A stretch of DNA of 34,872 nt from Bacteroidales bacterium (GTDB lineage: Bacteria > Bacteroidota > Bacteroidia > Bacteroidales > UBA932): NCBI GenBank assembly GCA_017617655.1, contig JAFZVU010000086.1, positions 1-34,872 of the forward strand. Reading direction: 5' to 3'. Below the pieces are notes generated by a model. That model made no database searches and had not been told where the DNA came from. It saw only the letters and a program-made list of their open reading frames with translations. The stretch's first letter is position 1. The number at the start of each line of letters is the position of its first letter. The position numbers and the translations under genes are program-made. Of the stretch, positions 24,728 through 32,260 are shown piece by piece.

Positions 24728-24753
24728 ACTTATTCTGTAAGGAAAGGTCAGGC

Positions 24754-24800
24754 CGTTGTAAGCTTTTTGAATTTTTATGTAAAAATATGGTTTTACAACG
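24754..24800. repeat. Inverted TTGTAA sites, 8-bp arms
   Basis: CGTTGTAA at 24754-24761 and its exact reverse complement TTACAACG at 24793-24800, separated by 31 bases. The core TTGTAA recurs at 24816 and, inverted, at 24847. Confidence 0.55.
24771..24786. repeat. 16-bp AT-rich palindrome
   Basis: ATTTTTA-TG-TAAAAAT, perfect 7-base arms, nested between the two CGTTGTAA sites. Its low complexity makes chance occurrence more likely than for the others. Confidence 0.4.
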
Positions 24801-24810
24801 CAGAAAAAGG

Positions 24811-24818
24811 TAAATTTG
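24811..24818 (+). promoter_or_regulatory. -7 promoter element of the AraC-type regulator operon
   Basis: TAAATTTG, an exact TAnnTTTG match, 23 bases before the chosen ATG at 24842. There is no good -33 TTTG, which fits a promoter needing an activator. The TTGTAAGAC repeat overlaps its last three bases. Confidence 0.6.
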
Positions 24819-24852
24819 TAAGACGTAACAGCAATCCGGAAATGTCTTACAA
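24816..24852. repeat. 9-bp inverted repeat flanking the regulator start codon
   Basis: TTGTAAGAC at 24816-24824 and GTCTTACAA at 24844-24852, perfect complements 19 bases apart. The left arm overlaps the -7 box and the right arm overlaps the ATG and first codons. Likely an autoregulatory site; if the whole left arm were transcribed it would instead form a hairpin hiding the start codon. Confidence 0.6.
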
Positions 24853-25453
24853 GTGGCACAATTTCGTGTACGTCGTGCTTATTGCAGCAGCGTTGACATT
24901 AGTCGGCCTCTGTCCTTCATGGGTCTTGACCAATGCTCTTGTCATATTCTTCGCCGGCGTCGCAGGAGTGTTCGCGTTTCTCTATTTCGACGAGCGCCGC
25001 AGCCTGAGGAATCTGTTGTCCAAGAGCGCACAAACCCAGACCATCCCCGAGCTTCTCCATTACGGATATGATTTCGACAGGGCGATGGTGCGCGACGATG
25101 CCGATGTCAAGCTTCTGGCCACCCTGCGCGAACTGTTCGAGACACGGGAAGTCTATCTCGACAAGAGCCTCACGATAGACTCTCTGGCAAAGATGGCTTC
25201 CACCAACAAGGCACGCATGTCTCGTTTCATCAACGAGGTTTTCGGCTGCAATTTTCCTACGTTCCTCAATAACTATCGTGTTACAAAGGCTGTGGAGCTG
25301 CTCAGCGACCCCGCAAGCGACATATTTACCGTTGAAGCAATAGGCGAGAACTGCGGCTTCAACAACCGCCAGGCCTTCCATTCCTCGTTCAAGAAGCGCA
25401 TCGGGATGCCTCCGAGCAAATTCCGTAAACTTATCAAGAAAGCAGAAAAATGA
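24842..25453 (+). CDS. Membrane-tethered AraC-family transcription regulator
   Basis: 203 residues. The N-terminal third holds two predicted membrane helices (about residues 8-25, FVYVVLIAAALTLVGLCP, and 29-48, LTNALVIFFAGVAGVFAFLY), with only a few residues between them. A charged linker follows, then a C-terminal AraC-type double helix-turn-helix (about 110-203). The latter shows LTIDSLAKMASTNKARMSRFINEVFG and the second-helix signature AIGENCGFNNRQAFHSSFKKRIGMPPSKFR. There is no sugar-binding or periplasmic sensor domain, so any signal is likely to come from the membrane or from lipid. I chose the ATG at 24842; the longer TTG reading starts upstream of the promoter. It is divergent from the sulfonolipid-type operon and overlaps the following glycosyltransferase gene by 4 bases. 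Confidence 0.85.
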   Translation: MSYKWHNFVYVVLIAAALTLVGLCPSWVLTNALVIFFAGVAGVFAFLYFDERRSLRNLLSKSAQTQTIPELLHYGYDFDRAMVRDDADVKLLATLRELFETREVYLDKSLTIDSLAKMASTNKARMSRFINEVFGCNFPTFLNNYRVTKAVELLSDPASDIFTVEAIGENCGFNNRQAFHSSFKKRIGMPPSKFRKLIKKAEK

Positions 25454-26646
25454 GAATAGGTCTTTTCACAGACGCTTTTTATCCTATGGTCGACGGTGTC
25501 ATCAAGGTTGTGGACAGCTATGCCCGCAGGCTTGTAGACAAATGCGAAGTCACCGTCTTCGCTCCCGGCTTCGGCAAGGAAGGGGTGGCTGACCTGCCTT
25601 ACCCTGTCGAGAAATGCCATACCCTCAATTTCAACAACTTCGACTACTCAGTGCCGATGCCCCACTTCGACCCGGCTTTCGAGGCCGCCCTCATACGCAG
25701 CAAGCTCGACCTGGTGCACATCCACTCGCCGTTCTCCATAGGACTGATAGGTCTTAACTACGCCCGCCTGCGCGACGTTCCGGTTGTAGCGACCATCCAC
25801 TCCCAGTACAAGCAGGATTTCGAAAGGTCGCTGAAGCTTCCTGCTACGGTGAATCTGGCCATGATGACCATAATGAGCATATTCAACGGCTGCGACGAGT
25901 GCTGGACTGTCAATGACGCAGTGCGCAAGCTTTACATCCACGAATATGCCCTAACGGCGCCTTGCAAGGTGAAACAGAACGCCACCGACCATGTGCCGGT
26001 TGCCGACCGCAAGGCTGCTGCCGCCGAAGTGAATGCCAAATATGGCCTGGACGAAGATGACCTTGTCCTGCTGTTCACCGGCCGCATTAACTTCATAAAG
26101 AACATTGATTTCATTGTCCGCTCCCTGCGTATCCTCAAGGACAAAGGGCTGCGCTTCAAGATGCTCTTCGTAGGTCAGGGGCAGGACGAGGAAAAGCTGA
26201 AAGCCCTTGTGACTGAGTTGGGGCTGAATGAAGAAGTGGTGATGTGCGGCCTGGTCAAGGAGAAATCCATGCTGGAGAAGATATACAGCCGCGCAAGGCT
26301 GTTCCTCTTCCCCTCGCTATACGACGCCAACTCCCTGGTGCAGATTGAGGCGGCCTGCCAGAGCACCCCGACTCTGTTCCTGCGCGGCGCCCGCACGGCT
26401 GGCAACGTCACCGAAGATGTCAACGGCTTCCTCTCGGACGCCGACGAGCACGCCTACGCCGACAAGATCATGCGTATCCTTTCAGACGATGCCTATTACC
26501 TCAAAGTGTCGGAAGGTGCTTTTCGCGACATCTACCGTACCTGGGACCAGGTGGTGGACGATGTTTTCGAGGAGTACAAGAGGCTTATAGCCACACATGA
26601 GAAAAAATCACTAATAGATAAAATAGACAGTATTATTCCATCATGA
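25450..26646 (+). CDS. GT4 family glycosyltransferase, diacylglycerol-glucosyltransferase-like
   Basis: 398 residues with two Rossmann halves (GT-B). The N-terminus MRIGLFTDAFYPMVDGVIKVV and VHIHSPFSIGLIGLNYARLRDVPVVATIHSQY resemble processive or single-addition lipid glucosyltransferases. The donor half starts at LVLLFTGRINFIKNIDFIVRSL. The usual E-X7-E donor motif appears as D-X7-E (YDANSLVQIEAACQ), a conservative change. It would add a sugar from a nucleotide donor to a membrane lipid at the cytoplasmic face. The acceptor could be diacylglycerol or, by context, a sulfonolipid; that is speculation. It overlaps both the upstream regulator and the downstream lipoprotein gene by 4 bases. Confidence 0.85.
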   Translation: MRIGLFTDAFYPMVDGVIKVVDSYARRLVDKCEVTVFAPGFGKEGVADLPYPVEKCHTLNFNNFDYSVPMPHFDPAFEAALIRSKLDLVHIHSPFSIGLIGLNYARLRDVPVVATIHSQYKQDFERSLKLPATVNLAMMTIMSIFNGCDECWTVNDAVRKLYIHEYALTAPCKVKQNATDHVPVADRKAAAAEVNAKYGLDEDDLVLLFTGRINFIKNIDFIVRSLRILKDKGLRFKMLFVGQGQDEEKLKALVTELGLNEEVVMCGLVKEKSMLEKIYSRARLFLFPSLYDANSLVQIEAACQSTPTLFLRGARTAGNVTEDVNGFLSDADEHAYADKIMRILSDDAYYLKVSEGAFRDIYRTWDQVVDDVFEEYKRLIATHEKKSLIDKIDSIIPS

Positions 26647-27293
26647 GAAGGATTACATTTTTAGCAGCCATGCTGCTCTTGCTCGCTACTTCCTGCAGCC
26701 AGAAACCTGAAGTCATCAAGTTGTTCAACGGGAAGGACCTTGAAGGCTGGACTCTTTTTGCCAACGATCCCGAAGTGCCGGCAACAGACGTTTTCAGCGT
26801 AGTGGACGGCAATATCCACGTCGCAGGACAGCCCTTCGGCTTCATGCGCACCAACGAAAAATACACCGACGTAGTGCTCAACGTTGAGTGGCGCTGGGTC
26901 GGCGAAGGCAGCAACAGCGGCATTTTCAGCCTTGTGCAGGACGGCCTGCTCTGCTGGCCGAACGCCATCGAATGCCAGCTCAAGAAAGGTTCGGCAGGCG
27001 ACGTAGTGCTGCTCGGAGGTTCAGACGTGAAAGAGCTTGACACCCCGGAAGGTGGTGCACGCCCTCGTTTCCCCATGGTCCGCAAGGAGAATGAGTCTAG
27101 CGAGAAGCCTGACGGAGAGTGGAACCTCACCCAGATTATCATCACCAGCGACGGCGGAGTCGACATCACAGTCAACGGCGTCCACCAGAACCACGTTACC
27201 AACAAGAACTTCACTGAAGGCTATATCGCCCTGCAGAGCGAAGGCGGTCCGCTCGAGTTCCGCAACGTCACTGTGACCCGCATCGTCAAATGA
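26643..27293 (+). CDS. DUF1080 / 3-keto-disaccharide hydrolase-like lipoprotein
   Basis: 216 residues. Lipoprotein signal peptide with lipobox ATSC and lipidated Cys18. The body is a single concanavalin-like sandwich of the DUF1080 family. Visible: KLFNGKDLEGWTLF at the start, FSVVDGNIHVAG, FGFMRTNEKYTDVVLNVEWRW, GSNSGIFSLVQ, the AIECQLKK segment, and YIALQSEGGPLEFRNVTVTRI at the end. Some relatives hydrolyse 3-keto-glycosides; many are uncharacterised. Its location would be the periplasm or outer membrane. It is third in the regulator-led operon and overlaps both neighbours by 4 bases. Confidence 0.88.
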   Translation: MRRITFLAAMLLLLATSCSQKPEVIKLFNGKDLEGWTLFANDPEVPATDVFSVVDGNIHVAGQPFGFMRTNEKYTDVVLNVEWRWVGEGSNSGIFSLVQDGLLCWPNAIECQLKKGSAGDVVLLGGSDVKELDTPEGGARPRFPMVRKENESSEKPDGEWNLTQIIITSDGGVDITVNGVHQNHVTNKNFTEGYIALQSEGGPLEFRNVTVTRIVK

Positions 27294-28021
27294 TAAGGCT
27301 TCTGCTGGCAGTGTTGCTGGGCGCTGGTCTGGTGTCTGACTGCAGCCGCGCCCAGGAGGTGTCTCCGTCCGTCCCCCCTGTGGAGTGGAAGGCGGGGATG
27401 ACTGTCACGGCTGCCGACATTGAAGGCCTGGGAGGGGAGGAGAGCTGTTTTGCCATCCTTCCTGTCGACAGCGCCATGGCGGCCAGGATGATATCAGGCG
27501 GTTCGTATCCGGCGGAAGGTGCCCTCATAGGCCTTGACGAGCTGCGCTGCATCAGAGTGCTGCACGTCAATCTGGTCCGGGATACCCTTGCCGGCGAGAT
27601 GGTCTGCAACAAGGCCATCGCAGACGACCTGGTAGCCATATTCCGTGAGCTGTTTCATCAGGGATACCCCATAGAAAGGATGGTGCCGATAGATGAGTAC
27701 GGGGCTGACGACGAGAAGTCGATGAGGGCCAACAACAGTTCTTCGTTCTGCTACCGCGTCATAGCAGGCAGCACCAGACTCTCCAAACATGCCAGCGGCA
27801 TGGCAGTCGACCTCAATCCTCTGTACAATCCCTACGTCAAGACAACTGGCGGCAAGACCGTCATCCAGCCCGCCACCGCTGGGTCTTATGTCGACCGCAA
27901 GGCAGATTATCCTTACAAGATAGACGAGAAAGACTCTGCTTACAAGCTCTTCGTCGCTCACGGCTTCACATGGGGAGGCGCATGGAACAGCCTCAAAGAT
28001 TACCAGCATTTCGAAAAATAA
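27290..28021 (+). CDS. M15-family peptidase (peptidoglycan carboxypeptidase/endopeptidase type)
   Basis: 243 residues. A hydrophobic N-terminus (MIRLLLAVLLGAGLVS) acts as an export signal. The sequence LVSDC is a poor lipobox, so cleavage near SRA-QE is equally possible. The zinc motif HASGMAVD gives His167 and Asp174, and the final ligand His240 lies in the terminal DYQHFEK. WGGAWNSLKDYQHFE is typical of M15C D-Ala-D-Ala carboxypeptidase / L-Ala-D-Glu peptidase relatives. The domain before residue 100 is less typical. It acts on cell-wall peptides in the periplasm. It overlaps the DUF1080 gene by 4 bases and is followed after 11 bases by GH97. Confidence 0.87.
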   Translation: MIRLLLAVLLGAGLVSDCSRAQEVSPSVPPVEWKAGMTVTAADIEGLGGEESCFAILPVDSAMAARMISGGSYPAEGALIGLDELRCIRVLHVNLVRDTLAGEMVCNKAIADDLVAIFRELFHQGYPIERMVPIDEYGADDEKSMRANNSSSFCYRVIAGSTRLSKHASGMAVDLNPLYNPYVKTTGGKTVIQPATAGSYVDRKADYPYKIDEKDSAYKLFVAHGFTWGGAWNSLKDYQHFEK

Positions 28022-28032
28022 ACCCTACAGAT

Positions 28033-30033
28033 ATGAAATTCAGATTCTTTGCATGGGCGACCGCCCTGTTTTTCGTCGCTACGTCTGCTATGGCAGCGCC
28101 GCGCAGTTACTCTCTCAGTTCCCCTGACGGCCGGCTTGTGCTCGACGTCCAGGCTGATACCCAGATCAGTTACACCCTCTCCTGCGAAGGTACGGCCCTG
28201 ATGGCTCCTTCGACTCTCTCGGTGCAGCTTGCCGACGGCACTGCATACGACGGTTCTGTCCGCTTTGAACGCGCCCTGCGCCGCACGGTCGACGACAGCT
28301 TCGAGGCCCCTGTATACAAACGTATCCTGGTCAGGGATTATTGCAACGAGCTGACGCTGCGCTACAAGACTTTCGATGTCGTCTTTCGCGCATATAACGC
28401 CGGCATAGCATGGCGTTTTGTGTCCCGCTCCAAGAAAGATTTCATAGTACGCGACGAGCAGGCTGAGTTCCGATTCGCCGAGGATGTGGAGACTGCCGTT
28501 CCCTATGTAAAGCAGGATTCTCCCCGCGACCCGTTCCTCAACAGCTTCGAGGCATACTATGACATCCATCCCCTCAGCAGCTGGAAAGAAGGGGAGAAGG
28601 CTTTCCTTCCGGTTTCTTTCAAGACTGCCGGCGGCCTGAGGATGAACATAGCCGAGTCTGACCTGCTGGACTATCCCGGCATGTATCTGAAGCATCTCGG
28701 CGGCACTGCCCTGGCCGGTCTTTTCGCTCCCTATCCCAAACTCATCGAGCAGGACGGCTACAACAAGCTGCAGGGCATCGTGCGCACCACTGAGGACTAT
28801 ATCGCCAAACAGCCCGCCGGAGCTGCGCTGCCCTGGCGTATAGTGGCTGTGGCCCATAACGACCGCGAACTGCTGGACAGCGACCTCGTCTACGTGCTCA
28901 GCCGTCCGGCCGCCGATGTGGACTGGAGCTGGGTAAAGCCCGGAAAAGTCGCATGGGACTGGTGGAATGACTGGAACATACAGGGAGTTGATTTCCGCGC
29001 AGGTATCAACACCAGGACTTATAAATACTACATAGATTTCGCAGCCGCCAACGGCATCGAATATGTAATCCTCGACGAAGGCTGGGCTGTGAACCTCAAG
29101 GCCGACCTCTTCCAGATCATCCCCGAGATCGACCTGCCCGAGATTGTCAACTACGCCAATTCCAAGGGTGTCGGCATAATCCTCTGGGCCGGCTATTACG
29201 CCATGGACCGCGATGTCGAGGGCATCTGCAAGTATTACTCCGAGATGGGAGTGAAGGGCTTCAAGGTAGACTTCATGAACCGCGACGACCAGCTGATGGT
29301 GGACTTCTACACCCGCATGGCCGCCACAGCGGCGCGCTATCACCTGCTGGTGGACTTCCACGGTGCATTCAAGCCCAGCGGACTGCAGCGCCCGTATCCT
29401 AATGTTGTAAACCACGAAGGCGTGGCAGGCCTGGAGCAGATGAAATGGGCTCAGCCTACCGTCGACCAGGTAACCTACGACGTGCAGATTCCGTTCATCA
29501 GGATGTTTGCCGGCCCTATGGACTACACCCAGGGCGCTATGCGCAATGCCAATCGCCGCAACTATCGTCCTGTTAGCAGCGAACCCATGAGCCAGGGCAC
29601 ACGCTGCCGCCAGCTGGCCGAATATGTGATTTTCGAAGCTCCGCTGACCATGCTCTGCGACTCTCCGACCAACTATCTGGCCGAGCCCGAGTGTCTCAAA
29701 TGGATGGCTTCCGTGCCTACGGTATGGGACCTTACTGTTGCTCTTGACGGCAAGTTCGGCGACTATGCCGCGATAGCACGCTGCAAGAGAGGTACCTGGT
29801 ATGTTGGTGCCATGACCGACTGGGACGCCCGCGACATGGAACTTGACCTCGCAGCCTTCCTTCCCGAGGGAACGTACCGCATGGAGATATTCCGCGACGG
29901 AGTGAACGCCGACCGCAAGGCTACTGACTATGTGCACGAATACAAGACTGTGTCAGTGACCGCAGAAAGGCATACAATGTCTATCCACATGGCTCCCGGC
30001 GGCGGCTGGACAGCACGCATCACCAAGCTGTAG
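28033..30033 (+). CDS. Glycoside hydrolase family 97, probably the retaining alpha-galactosidase-like type
   Basis: 666 residues. Signal peptide MKFRFFAWATALFFVATSAMA, then the N-terminal beta-sandwich (about 25-280) and the (beta/alpha)8 barrel. The barrel shows VAWDWWNDWNIQGVDFRAGINT, IEYVILDEGWA and GFKVDFMNRDDQ. Asp413 in KVDF falls where I recall the nucleophile of the retaining Bacteroides GH97 alpha-galactosidase. Glu462 in NHEGVAG is a candidate acid/base. The inverting SusB-type alpha-glucosidases use glutamates elsewhere, so I favour a retaining enzyme. I chose the ATG at 28033; the longer start at 27970 lies inside the M15 gene and would bury the signal peptide. It is the last gene of the regulator-led operon and lacks a SusC/SusD pair. 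Confidence 0.93.
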   Translation: MKFRFFAWATALFFVATSAMAAPRSYSLSSPDGRLVLDVQADTQISYTLSCEGTALMAPSTLSVQLADGTAYDGSVRFERALRRTVDDSFEAPVYKRILVRDYCNELTLRYKTFDVVFRAYNAGIAWRFVSRSKKDFIVRDEQAEFRFAEDVETAVPYVKQDSPRDPFLNSFEAYYDIHPLSSWKEGEKAFLPVSFKTAGGLRMNIAESDLLDYPGMYLKHLGGTALAGLFAPYPKLIEQDGYNKLQGIVRTTEDYIAKQPAGAALPWRIVAVAHNDRELLDSDLVYVLSRPAADVDWSWVKPGKVAWDWWNDWNIQGVDFRAGINTRTYKYYIDFAAANGIEYVILDEGWAVNLKADLFQIIPEIDLPEIVNYANSKGVGIILWAGYYAMDRDVEGICKYYSEMGVKGFKVDFMNRDDQLMVDFYTRMAATAARYHLLVDFHGAFKPSGLQRPYPNVVNHEGVAGLEQMKWAQPTVDQVTYDVQIPFIRMFAGPMDYTQGAMRNANRRNYRPVSSEPMSQGTRCRQLAEYVIFEAPLTMLCDSPTNYLAEPECLKWMASVPTVWDLTVALDGKFGDYAAIARCKRGTWYVGAMTDWDARDMELDLAAFLPEGTYRMEIFRDGVNADRKATDYVHEYKTVSVTAERHTMSIHMAPGGGWTARITKL

Positions 30034-30042
30034 CGCCGCCCG

Positions 30043-30073
30043 TTGCAGATGAGCACGATTATTGCTACTTTTG
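30043..30073 (+). promoter_or_regulatory. Promoter of the outer-membrane barrel gene
   Basis: TTG at 30043-30045, a 20-base spacer, and -7 TACTTTTG at 30066-30073, ending 23 bases before the ATG at 30097. Confidence 0.7.
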
Positions 30074-30096
30074 CGCCACATACAAAGATTTGACAG

Positions 30097-30729
30097 ATGA
30101 AGAAATTATTGATAATAGCTTCTTTTCTCCTTGCAAGCGTATTTACCGCCAATGCCCAGCTGTCGTTCGGACTCAGTTCCGGCGGAGTGCTCGGCGGCGA
30201 CAGCTACAAGAACGCTACTTTCGGTCCCGGCTATTTCGGCCAGATTGAAGCGAGGTATATCTTCAAGCATGAGTTGTATGTGACACTGACTCCTCGTTTC
30301 GAAAGCTCCAGCTATCAGAGCAAATCTTCCAGCCCCGATGAGTTCTACTATTATACGAACTCCATGGAATTCCCCCTTCATCTGGGACACCGCTCCAAGG
30401 TGGCAGACAAGGTCATGCTCTTCTACGATTTCGGACCTTCGTTCCACTGGATTATGACCAACAACTACACCGGTCCTATATACGGAGTGTTGCTTTCCAA
30501 TAATGCCAATCCTGTCACCAACGGTTATTTCAACCGTTTCAACATGGATCTGGGCCTTACCGTGGGCGTAGATGTGTGGAACCACATGAAAGTGTTCGCC
30601 GGCTTCGACTACGGCGTCCTGTCACAGCAGACCCCGGCTTTCCTGGATAATTTCCAGGTCGCTGCCACACATCCGTTCTCAATCCGTCTGGGCATAGGGT
30701 GCTACTTCTCTTTCAAGAAACGGAAATAG
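30097..30729 (+). CDS. Outer-membrane beta-barrel protein, small PorT-like type
   Basis: 210 residues. Clear signal peptide MKKLLIIASFLLASVFTANA ending before QLSFG. The mature part alternates short amphipathic strands with polar turns: YFGQIEARYIFKHELYVTLTPRFESS, MEFPLHLGHRSK, VMLFYDFGPSFHWIM and FNMDLGLTVGVDVW. It closes with HPFSIRLGIGCYFSFKK, as expected of an eight-stranded barrel with an aromatic last strand. No specific function is recognised. It is transcribed alone from its own promoter to the strong terminator downstream. Confidence 0.8.
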   Translation: MKKLLIIASFLLASVFTANAQLSFGLSSGGVLGGDSYKNATFGPGYFGQIEARYIFKHELYVTLTPRFESSSYQSKSSSPDEFYYYTNSMEFPLHLGHRSKVADKVMLFYDFGPSFHWIMTNNYTGPIYGVLLSNNANPVTNGYFNRFNMDLGLTVGVDVWNHMKVFAGFDYGVLSQQTPAFLDNFQVAATHPFSIRLGIGCYFSFKKRK

Positions 30730-30752
30730 TTGCTTAGATATTTGTAAACAAG

Positions 30753-30784
30753 ACGGCCGGACTTCAATCCGGCCGTTTCGTTTT
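30753..30784. terminator. Strong bidirectional terminator
   Basis: Perfect 9-bp stem ACGGCCGGA / TCCGGCCGT around the loop CTTCAA. TTTCGTTTT follows on one side and AAACAAG precedes on the other. It serves the barrel gene and the convergent C69 gene. Confidence 0.9.
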
Positions 30785-30800
30785 GCCCTCATTCAGGCAG

Positions 30801-32201
30801 CTATGCTCCGTGGAATTTGTAGACGGTCTCGATGTCCTTGGTGAGCTCGGTGAAGAGTTTCTCCTCGAGGTCTGAAGCAGTGCGCAGCGCCTTGGTGAGC
30901 CAGCGGTCTGACCATTTCTGGAGCAGGTTGAGGGCTTCCAGCGGGGCGTCTGTGTGGCCCTTGCACATCTTGATGAAGGCTGCCTCCAGCTTTTTCTGGC
31001 TGGCTGTCATCTCGGCTTCGAGGGCGGCGTAGCGCTTCTTGATGATGGGAGCGTACTTGTTGTAGTCGACCATACCCAGGGCAGCCACCTTGCGGAAGGT
31101 CCAGTATGCCGAGCTCTTCTGCGAGAACTTGCGGCCTACGCCGTAGGCTTTGGGATACGAGGTCACTCCCTGGTAGAGGGGGAGGTATACGCACAGGTCG
31201 GCCATTCCTTCGGCCATATAGTCGAGGCGTCCGATTTCCTTGGGCAGGCCGGGCCTTACCTGGAGTATGTGGGTGTTGATGGTGCGGAAGATCGACACAG
31301 GACGGTAGGGCTCCTTGGGGTTGTTATGGAGATAGGGGTCGTGCTCCGTGCCGTCGTAGTGCGAACGGAAGGCGGCCTTGATGTCCTCTACGGTGAGCTT
31401 GCGGTCGGCTTTCTGGTATACCGGGAAATTGTTGACCTTGACGTCGGTCTTCACTGACGGGGTGAACATCTGCTGCAGATACCACACGCGGGGGTAGTTG
31501 TATGTCTTGTCGTTCTCGCTCTCGAGGCTGTAGGCTTCGTGGAAGTCGAACTTGCCGGTGAAGAGCTTGTGCTCGCGGGCCCACTCCACGAGGTCTGCCG
31601 ATGCCAGGTCTTCCTTCGGGTCATAGTCGCGGTAGCGGCTCTGGTTGCCGGACACGAAATATTTGTCGGCGGGCATCTTCTTGGCCAGCCAGCGGTGGCC
31701 GCCGGCGTTTTCGATGTACCAGGTCTCGGCTTCGTCCATAAAGGCTATGCCGAAGCCTTCGGCGCTGCCGTATTTCTCAATTAGCTCTCCGAGGCGGAGC
31801 ACTCCTTCGCGGGCGCTGCTGATGTAGGGGAGGATGATCTGGAACACGCAGTTTTCGGCCAGGCCTCCTTCTACATAGGGGTCGAGGTCCAGGACTTCTT
31901 TCTTTGAGAATATGGTCTCGGTGGAGCTCATACCGACGCCTGCGTCATTGAAACCGGCTTCGCCCCAGTGGTAGGGCAGGTCGGCTCTCTCGAGGGCGCT
32001 GAAGGCGCGCCTTACCGGAGGAAGGGGGCAGCGGAATGAACTGTCGAGGGCTACGAATTCGTCGGGTCCCTTGCCGGCGGGATACCAGGCGAGTTTGGTG
32101 GCCTTTACTGAGGTTGAGTCGTCGGACCTTGCGTAGATCATTGAACCGTCGGCCATCTGTTTCGAGCCGACTATTATCGTGGTACAAGCTTCGTTTGTCA
32201 T
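30801..32201 (-). CDS. C69-family dipeptidase (PepD type)
   Basis: 466-residue N-terminal-nucleophile hydrolase. The candidate nucleophile is Cys6 in EACTTIIVGSKQMADGSMIYARSDD, which would be exposed by removing five residues. Other family features: MSSTETIF, the FGIAFMDEAETWYIENAGGHRW block and VSGNQSRYRDYD. There is no signal peptide, so unless processed otherwise it is cytoplasmic. It cleaves dipeptides. It is transcribed 59 bases after the polysaccharide-locus glycosyltransferase but matches the GC-rich backbone in composition. I find only an imperfect -7 box (TAACTTAG) upstream. It is not a bile-salt-hydrolase-like C59 enzyme. Confidence 0.88.
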   Translation of the reverse strand: MTNEACTTIIVGSKQMADGSMIYARSDDSTSVKATKLAWYPAGKGPDEFVALDSSFRCPLPPVRRAFSALERADLPYHWGEAGFNDAGVGMSSTETIFSKKEVLDLDPYVEGGLAENCVFQIILPYISSAREGVLRLGELIEKYGSAEGFGIAFMDEAETWYIENAGGHRWLAKKMPADKYFVSGNQSRYRDYDPKEDLASADLVEWAREHKLFTGKFDFHEAYSLESENDKTYNYPRVWYLQQMFTPSVKTDVKVNNFPVYQKADRKLTVEDIKAAFRSHYDGTEHDPYLHNNPKEPYRPVSIFRTINTHILQVRPGLPKEIGRLDYMAEGMADLCVYLPLYQGVTSYPKAYGVGRKFSQKSSAYWTFRKVAALGMVDYNKYAPIIKKRYAALEAEMTASQKKLEAAFIKMCKGHTDAPLEALNLLQKWSDRWLTKALRTASDLEEKLFTELTKDIETVYKFHGA

Positions 32202-32260
32202 ATCTTCTTTTTTAACGTAGCTAAGTTAAGCATTTTTCGACATTTCCGTTGAGCATAAGA

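Noticed and set aside
24767-24841. Longer N-terminus of the AraC-type regulator starting at a TTG
   Set aside because: It would begin upstream of the TAAATTTG box and translate through the inverted repeats. The ATG at 24842 directly precedes the membrane helices.
28000-29937. 645-residue open frame antisense to the GH97 gene
   Set aside because: It is a shadow of GC-rich codon bias. It has no recognisable domain, while the opposite strand encodes a complete GH97 with a signal peptide.
30801-32201. Bile salt hydrolase / penicillin acylase
   Set aside because: The N-terminal cysteine nucleophile suggested it, but the ACTTIIVG...DGS...ARSDD opening and overall pattern are those of C69 dipeptidases.
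32208-32235. Promoter for the C69 dipeptidase (TAACTTAG on the minus strand)
   Set aside because: It mismatches the TAnnTTTG consensus and has no -33 partner; mentioned in the gene entry only.
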